A stretch of 64,000 nt of DNA from Torymus aiolomorphi (taxonomy: Eukaryota > Arthropoda > Insecta > Hymenoptera > Torymidae). This document shows positions 58,466 to 64,000 of this stretch, in pieces; the stretch's first letter is position 1; every line of letters starts with the position of its first letter. Where the stretch lies: contig CM070876.1 in NCBI GenBank assembly GCA_036365515.1, forward strand, positions 95,675,300 to 95,739,299, read 5' to 3'. Below the pieces are notes generated by a model. That model was not told where the DNA came from. It saw only the letters and a list, made by a program, of their open reading frames with translations, and ran no database searches. Both the position numbers and the translations under genes were made by a program.

Positions 58466-59542
58466 TTACTGAAGAAGATGCTCAAAAGTTGCACCATTTA
58501 CTTGTTGACAACATTCTATTCTCCTTTTAAAGTTTCTAACAGTATTTAATAATACTTGACGTGGAATACTTAAGCAGATTTGTGTAATCCTTTGAATCAT
58601 GTCATCTCTTGTAGTTGGCCTGTTGCGGTAGACTGTATTTTTTAAGAAGCCCCATAAATAAAAATCTGGAGATGTCAGATCTGGAGATCTTGGTGGCCAT
58701 GCTACGGGACCTCCTCTACCAATCCATCGACCGTTAAACCTTTCATTAAGAAAATCTCTGACAATTCTGGCATAATGTGGAGGAGCACCATCTTGTTGTA
58801 GCCACATTCTGGCCCTTGTATGGAGATCAACGTTTTCTAGAAAGAGTGGCAGCTCGTCTCTCAGCAACTGTAAATAAGTATGTTGAGTTACGTGACCTTC
58901 AAAAAAATAAGGTCCAATCAGACATCCATTAATAATACCACACCATACCGTTACATTCCAGCGATGCTGATGATCAACTTCTCGCATCCAATGAGGATTA
59001 ACAGGAGACCAGTAGTGGCAATTATGGCGATTCAACATACCAGTACTCTGAAATGTAGCCTCGTCGCTAAAAAGAACATTGTTAAAGAAATTTTCAACAT
59101 CAGTAATTTGTTGTGTTGCCCATTGGCAAAATGTTATTCTCCGTCGATAATCTTCTACAGTTAAAGCTTGATTTAGAGTAATGTGGTAAGGATGGTAACG
59201 CGCATATCGTAAATATCTACTGGCCGTAGATCTTGGAATACCCATTGTTAACTCGATTTCGCGTAAACTGACATGAACATTTAAATGTACCATAGCTAGA
59301 ACAGCAAGAAAGCGAGGATTATTTTCATAATCGTGTTCATTCAGTGTCCTTCTTCTTCGAACGAAGTTTCCTTCTCGACCGCGCAGTTCAATGTCACATA
59401 TTACCGTATGATCAGGATGTTGTCGTTGAGGGAACCGAGCACGATACAATCTGCTTGCCTCTCGATAGTTTCGTCGACATTCTCCTAAAATAAGAAGAAT
59501 GTCAACTATTTCATTACCAGAATAGTCAGGCTTTCTTTTCAT
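58466..59542 (-). CDS. Mariner-superfamily transposase, intact, 358 aa
   Basis: DDE/D transposase that would bind the terminal repeats and cut and paste the element in the nucleus. Residues 8-60 and about 75-115 form two helix-turn-helix regions (the second with SLREIELTMGIPRSTASRY). The catalytic domain has D160 in LFSDEATF, D251 in QQDGAPPHYA and D293 in SPDLTSPDFYLWG, giving 41 residues between the last two (DD41D by my count). NRHNCHYWS and VTVWCGI fall between. The start at 59542 (ATGAAAAGA) gives the usual mariner-like length of about 350. All three acidic residues and both HTH regions are present, so it may be functional. A broken relative lies at 13665-14726. Confidence 0.92.
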   Translation of the reverse strand: MKRKPDYSGNEIVDILLILGECRRNYREASRLYRARFPQRQHPDHTVICDIELRGREGNFVRRRRTLNEHDYENNPRFLAVLAMVHLNVHVSLREIELTMGIPRSTASRYLRYARYHPYHITLNQALTVEDYRRRITFCQWATQQITDVENFFNNVLFSDEATFQSTGMLNRHNCHYWSPVNPHWMREVDHQHRWNVTVWCGIINGCLIGPYFFEGHVTQHTYLQLLRDELPLFLENVDLHTRARMWLQQDGAPPHYARIVRDFLNERFNGRWIGRGGPVAWPPRSPDLTSPDFYLWGFLKNTVYRNRPTTRDDMIQRITQICLSIPRQVLLNTVRNFKRRIECCQQVNGATFEHLLQ

Positions 59543-60603
59543 AATTTCTAATCATTCTTTTTTAGTTGTAAATGCAATTATTTATCAAAACACACCACAA
59601 AGGAAATAATATGTTATTATACTATACAATATTTTAAAACGAAAAAGTTTAATTTTCTGTGCCAATATAAGTGTGCTCAATTTGAAAACAATTTGATGTA
59701 AACAGTAATAATTATTGACTATTACCGATCAATGCTGAATACTACCGGTCACTATTGGATACAGATGGTCAACACTTATTAACTTTTGTTATTATTTGAT
59801 ATAATAAGTGGTTAACCCTGGTAAATATTGATAATAGTAAAAATAGTAAAATTTTCCGCTCTTTCCATTTACGAGGTCAAAAATAGGGGTTCCCATTTGA
59901 AAAAATCGATTTGACCTTCAAATGACCTTGATCATTGACCTCAAGGTTATAACCAAGGTCACGATCAGTTGGGCCGCTCCAAACCCTACAACTTCTGTAT
60001 TTAACACTCGTATGCGTAATTATGGGAATGTTTGGATGCGTTGATTGATTTTGATTTTAAACATGACCATGACCATGACCATGGCCTTGACTTAAGGACA
60101 TATCTGAACGTAAAATTTTCCGCTCTTTCCATTTACGAGGTCAAAAGTGGGGGTTCTCATTTGAAAAAATCGATTTGACCTTCAAATGACCTTGATCATT
60201 GACCTCAAGATCATAACCAAGGTCACGATCAGTTGGGCCCCTCTGAACCCTACAACTTTTGTATTTAACAATTTGTCTCGTATGCCTAATTATGGGAATG
60301 TTTTGATGCGTTGATTGATTTTGATTTTAAACATGACCATGACCATGACCATGACCTTGACTCAAGGACATATCTTAACGTAAAATTTTGCGCTCTTTCC
60401 ATTTACGAGGTCAAAAGTGGGGGTTCCCATTTGAAAAAATCGATTTGACCTTCAAATGACCTTGATCATTGACCTCAAGGTCATAACCAAGGTCACGATC
60501 AGTTGGGCCCCTCTGAACCCTACAACTTTTGTATTAAAAGTTTTTTTCCATCTCCCTTAGTTTTCGAGATATTTGCCTGGTGGTTTTAAAATGGGACACC
60601 CGG

Positions 60604-61259
60604 TATATACCATATATACTGATAGAAATAATGTTTTCAGACAATTGCGCGATTCATTTGCGAAGAAATGTTTTCATTACGTTTGACTCAAATGAACATT
60701 CTTTAAGAGTTAAGTAATATTCATTAACTGTTAATACTCTGACTCTCTTTATGGTAGACATTTCGAATCTTTATTGTAAAGTAATCATTTCTTGAATGTT
60801 AATAAATCGCTGCTCGAAACTCGCTATACCAGGGGCCTGATTCTAAAAGTGTCTCGGCCTCGAAACAAATTTAGAATCAGGCCCCAGCAAAACAAGCAAG
60901 CGCGTTGCTCCGTGACCTGCGAGTCTCTGTTGCGTGCGTCTAACTCTTTACAGCTTTACCTGGCATTTTCGACGCTTTTCGTTGGATTCAAGTACTAGTG
61001 CTTTCTCACATATGTATAAATAATAGTCATATACAGCTTTTATTTAATATTTATTTACCCTTAACGAACCATTCCTTAACTGTTAAGAAATAGCATCGGT
61101 AAAGTTGAACCTTTACAAGTATTTATGCCAAGTGCTCGATTTATTAACTATTAATCCGCTCGCATTTGACACGATTCAAGTGCACGTCAAGCTGAAGAAT
61201 TAACACTCAAGCTTTGTGTCAAGTCATTCTTTCTATCAGTTATACAAAATGGTCTATAA
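60604..61259. other. No gene; short inverted-repeat remnant inside
   Basis: Mostly AT-rich. The only clear structure is the inverted repeat at 60832-60885, listed separately. Confidence 0.5.
60832..60885. mobile_element. 54-bp stem-loop, possible minimal MITE
   Basis: GGGGCCTGATTCTAAA (60832-60847) and its exact complement (60870-60885) surround 22 nt. Such compact inverted repeats are often solo ends or minimal MITEs. No target duplication is clear. Confidence 0.5.
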
Positions 61260-61690
61260 ATTTCATGTTTATTCATAAAGCTCGAGAAATAGCGATTTGA
61301 AAAACATGTTGCAAAAATTTTGACTTCAAATATCTCTGAAATTTATAGACAAAGTAATCATATGATCTTGATAAAATTTCACACAAATATTGCTATTATC
61401 ATATACAACATTATCTATACATTCAAAGCTCATACATAAGGTCGTTCACAAAAAATTACGATTTAGAAAAAAGGTTAATAAAATTTGAACATCTAATGTC
61501 TCTGGACTAATACTTTTGCCCAAGGAATTCATACAAAAGATATATACAAACTCTGCATGTCCACAAAATGTCAAAACGATAAAACCAATTTTACTACATT
61601 TATCGTGCGACAATGAAAATCACCTTTTTAAAATACAAAAATTTTCATTCTTAAATATCTCCAAAAATAATCGAATAATTTAAAATGATA
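61260..61690 (-). repeat. Dispersed repeat family D, copy 4 (inverted, partial)
   Basis: Contains TCAAATATCTCTGAAATTTAT and TCACAAAAAATTACGATTTAGAAAA-type blocks in the orientation of copy 3. The palindromic CTTCCTC end was not found, so it is partial. Confidence 0.6.
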
Positions 61691-62044
61691 TTTAAATGCA
61701 AAGACGTGTCTCAAGCAAAATTCTTATCTTCCATATATCAAGGAGAGCGGGAGCGCTCCGAAGGCAAGTATCTCTCCAAATCTAGAAGAAGCCTGAGCGA
61801 GGACGACCGCACTACATATACTTTGAAATGGGTGTGCGAAAATTTCACTTATTTTTTACGACTTTGCATTATGTTATATGATACTTTTAATACACAAAAC
61901 ACGAAAAATTGAAAACCAAGCACGTGCCCTTTTTTAATCGTAATTTTTCATTCTTTTGTATTTTTTGGAAATGGTATTAGAAAAATAGTAAAATAAACTT
62001 TATATTTGCATCAGATGTATATATCTTTCTATATATATAGGCGT

Positions 62045-62300
62045 TACCTTTATATTTGAACGCAGTCCCTCCACCGCCCCCTCCACTTACCTATTTGCTG
62101 CCCCTCCACCGTCCCCTCTACTTTTTAACGTTAAATTCGTTCAAAAATCACGTTATTTTTTAATTTCAGTCAGACCACCGTCTCCTCTACCGCCCTCCAC
62201 CGTCCCCTCCACCGTCCCCTCCACCGCCCTCCACCGTCCCCTCCACCGCCCTCCACCTACCGTCCCCTCCACCATCCCCTCCACCGTCCCCTCTACCTTT
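62045..62300. repeat. CCCTCCACCGTC minisatellite-like tract
   Basis: Recurring CCCCTCCACCGTCC and CCGCCCTCCACC units, densest at 62160-62300 and strongly pyrimidine-rich on the plus strand. Confidence 0.85.
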
Positions 62301-62590
62301 AGAATACTACCGGACTATTGTTTTTGATGATAATCGGAAAACCATCAAAGATAAACTGTCACTAAATCTTCGAATTCGAACATTTAAAAAAACTCAAAAA
62401 TATACTAATTATTATTAGAACCAACATAGACAATTATGTTTTCAACTATTACCACACGGAAAGAAAAGAGGTATGGAAATAACTCCAGTATTGGACTGCG
62501 CTAATGTCAAAAAGTCTCGGTATTTGTAAATATTAAGTTTCGCATTTACTTAGTGCCGAATTGGAGTGCCTACACCTCGAGCTGGACGTA

Positions 62591-62815
62591 CAGAACCTCA
62601 CATTTCTCGGATATATCGTAACTCGACGTTGGAAGTCTGAGAGCTCCAACTTAGAGATAGGTGTAAAGGGGCGGAGTTGGCGATCCGAAGCGCGGGTGGT
62701 GATTGGCTGCCGGGCGAACGGGCGCGCTGGAGGAGGAAGCAACTGAATCTCCAAGTTGGAAGTCTCACACTTCCAACGTCGAGTTACGGTATATCCGAGA
62801 AACCTCGAGGTTCTG
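62591..62815. mobile_element. Inverted-repeat element, ~62-bp arms around 100 bp
   Basis: Arms at about 62591-62652 and 62752-62815 are imperfect complements containing CAGAACCTC, TCTCGGATATATCGTAACTC and GACGTTGGAAGTCTGAGA. The interior is G/C-richer. It looks like a MITE or foldback. Target duplications were not identified. Confidence 0.6.
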
Positions 62816-63194
62816 CATATCCAATCTATACTTCAATCGCGCTATGGCTTGTATTGGGCGGCTCTCGGCTCTCTCCGAGGTGTAGACTGTCCACATTTCT
62901 TTCCGTGCACATTTCGCACATTTGGAACAGCTTTCCACACCACCACTGAGGTACTGTTATAGGCGCGTTGAATTTTTGATTTTATTGAGCTTAGGTTTTA
63001 TATACAAGAAATAATAATAATTATATATATGATTTTGGGACATGCCGAAATCATATAGAATTACACAATAATTTTTTATATAATGAGCCTAAAGACAACC
63101 ATGGAATTCACCGCCAGTAGTCCTAAAGACCATGGAAGTCATCCCTCCGTAATCCTCCTTGACTCCAACCTAACCCTTCCTTCCTCCACTATGT

Positions 63195-63289
63195 AAGATG
63201 TGAATTAATTTTCATTACTTATTATTTTAATTTCTTTAAAATAAAAATTGTGCAAAGTTTAAAATATAATGAAAATTAATTCACATCTT
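63195..63289. repeat. Inverted repeat with 23-bp arms
   Basis: AAGATGTGAATTAATTTTC (start of the 23-bp arm, 63195-63217) is repeated in reverse complement at 63267-63289 around a 49-nt AT-rich loop. Confidence 0.7.
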
Positions 63290-63550
63290 TATTACATTTA
63301 ATAAACAAATATTTCACATTAATATATTAAATAGTTATGAAATAGTTATTTATTAAATGTACAACAATATTTGGATTATTTATGATATTAAACTTATGAG
63401 AAGATACAACATGTCTTATATTTTTACAAAGGGTAATATTTTAATTAAAATGATTATTGTTATAAATTCCTTGAGCTTAGGAGAAATTGAGATCATATAC
63501 AAATACGACATAAATTTTCACTCATCAAATCTTATAGTGTAAATTATAGA

Positions 63551-64000
63551 TTAAATTTCAAAAATTTCTTTCCATACAATGTTATCTATTATTAAAGAAT
63601 TTTTTGAACAATTTTCAATAAATATATTGTTAGGATTTTTACATCGGGATAAAGCAACATATAACTGACCATGTGAAAATAGTGGTCGTTTAATAAAAAT
63701 TCCAATAGAATCGAAACTCTGTCCTTGAGATTTATTTATTGTCATGGCAAAAGCTAATACAATTGGAAATTGTTTACGGTAAAAAATAAAAGGAAATGAA
63801 GATGAATCTGCAGTATTTAATGTTATTCGTGGAATAAAAACCTCTTCACCAATTCTTTCGCCTGTAATTATTTCTGCCTTAACATTATGAGTATATAATC
63901 CAGTTATTCTTAGACGTGTACTATTACATATTCATTGTACAATACTTATATTTCTAATTAACATAACAATAGCATTTACTTTCAATTTTAATTCATGAGG
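63551..64000 (-). pseudogene. Helitron-type helicase C-terminus, second copy, cut by window end
   Basis: Minus-strand sequence with VNAIVMLIRNISIVQ, a stop (about 63934), VKAEIITGERIGEEVFIPRI, FAMTINKSQGQSFDSIGIF, GQLYVALSRCKNPNNIF and the end WKEIFEI at 63551. It aligns throughout with 17915-18349 and is better preserved, with one stop. The rest of the helicase would lie beyond the window. Confidence 0.85.

Larger units (their letters stand above)
57701..60603 (-). mobile_element. Mariner-superfamily transposon, 2.9 kb, full length
   Basis: Starts CCGGGTGTCCCATTTTAA and ends with the exact complement. It is flanked by TA at 57699-57700 and 60604-60605. The inverted ends match almost perfectly for more than 350 bp. 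They are built from repeated blocks of about 240-320 bp (two on the left, three on the right) containing GGGTTCAGAGGGGCCCAACT and GACCTTGAGGTCA-type sequence. One intact transposase gene lies inside on the minus strand. The match between ends and the intact gene suggest fairly recent activity. Confidence 0.9.

Overview
The window looks like a repeat-dense piece of an arthropod genome, probably an insect and perhaps a hymenopteran. This rests on the mobile-element families (R1-clade non-LTR elements, Ty3/gypsy elements with insect-type gag and integrase, a mariner-superfamily transposon, Helitron helicase remnants) and the AT-rich spacers; no host gene is present to fix the species. I see no rRNA, tRNA, CRISPR array or prokaryotic operon. 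Almost every recognisable coding sequence belongs to a mobile element, and most are broken by stops and frameshifts.

Layout. 1-1453: copy A of a dispersed repeat with a GC-palindromic end, whose inverted partner (copy B) lies at 46213-48340. 1454-5690: minus-strand gypsy-like element with a multi-knuckle gag, a retropepsin and an LTR-like end, its polymerase replaced by copy A. 6769-6917: piggyBac-type MITE. 7065-11010: decayed R1-clade element on the minus strand; 10998-11236: a duplicated piece of its reverse transcriptase; 11237-11482: a GGT/AGT simple repeat; 11483-13580: a second R1-type element on the plus strand. 13600-15892: decayed mariner-superfamily copy with a 38-bp minisatellite. 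16995-18349: Helitron-type helicase pseudogene followed by a 219-bp tandem array that is split by a 1,234-bp solo LTR (18973-20206, GTAT target duplication) and a foldback insert.

20430-25400 is mostly non-coding AT-rich sequence with small elements. 25543-29384: gypsy gag remnant, a coiled-coil/zinc-knuckle ORF and an LTR-like end. 30270-30945: non-LTR reverse transcriptase fragment. 30940-31770: about 240-bp tandem repeats. 34209-35123: an unrecognised 304-codon open frame with no usable ATG at its head, a poly(A) signal behind it and a short repeat array in front of it; this is the least explained coding signal in the window.

35846-42447 holds two gypsy-type elements joined head to tail, the first reduced to a protease-integrase fusion. 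The second runs into a 1.38-kb near-perfect palindrome (42448-43827). 50401-53655 holds an inverted second copy of the integrase end of that gypsy element with a gag-like ORF behind it. 57701-60603 is the best preserved element: a mariner-superfamily transposon with an intact 358-codon transposase, long repeat-built terminal inverted repeats and a TA duplication. The window ends in a second Helitron helicase fragment (63551-64000).

The elements are not a cooperating pathway but a nested pile of insertions. Their order can partly be read: the solo LTR and a foldback both interrupt the Helitron-linked array, and two small elements interrupt copy B. At least three pairs of inverted homologous segments (copies A/B, the two integrase ends, the palindrome arms) make the region prone to rearrangement or assembly error.
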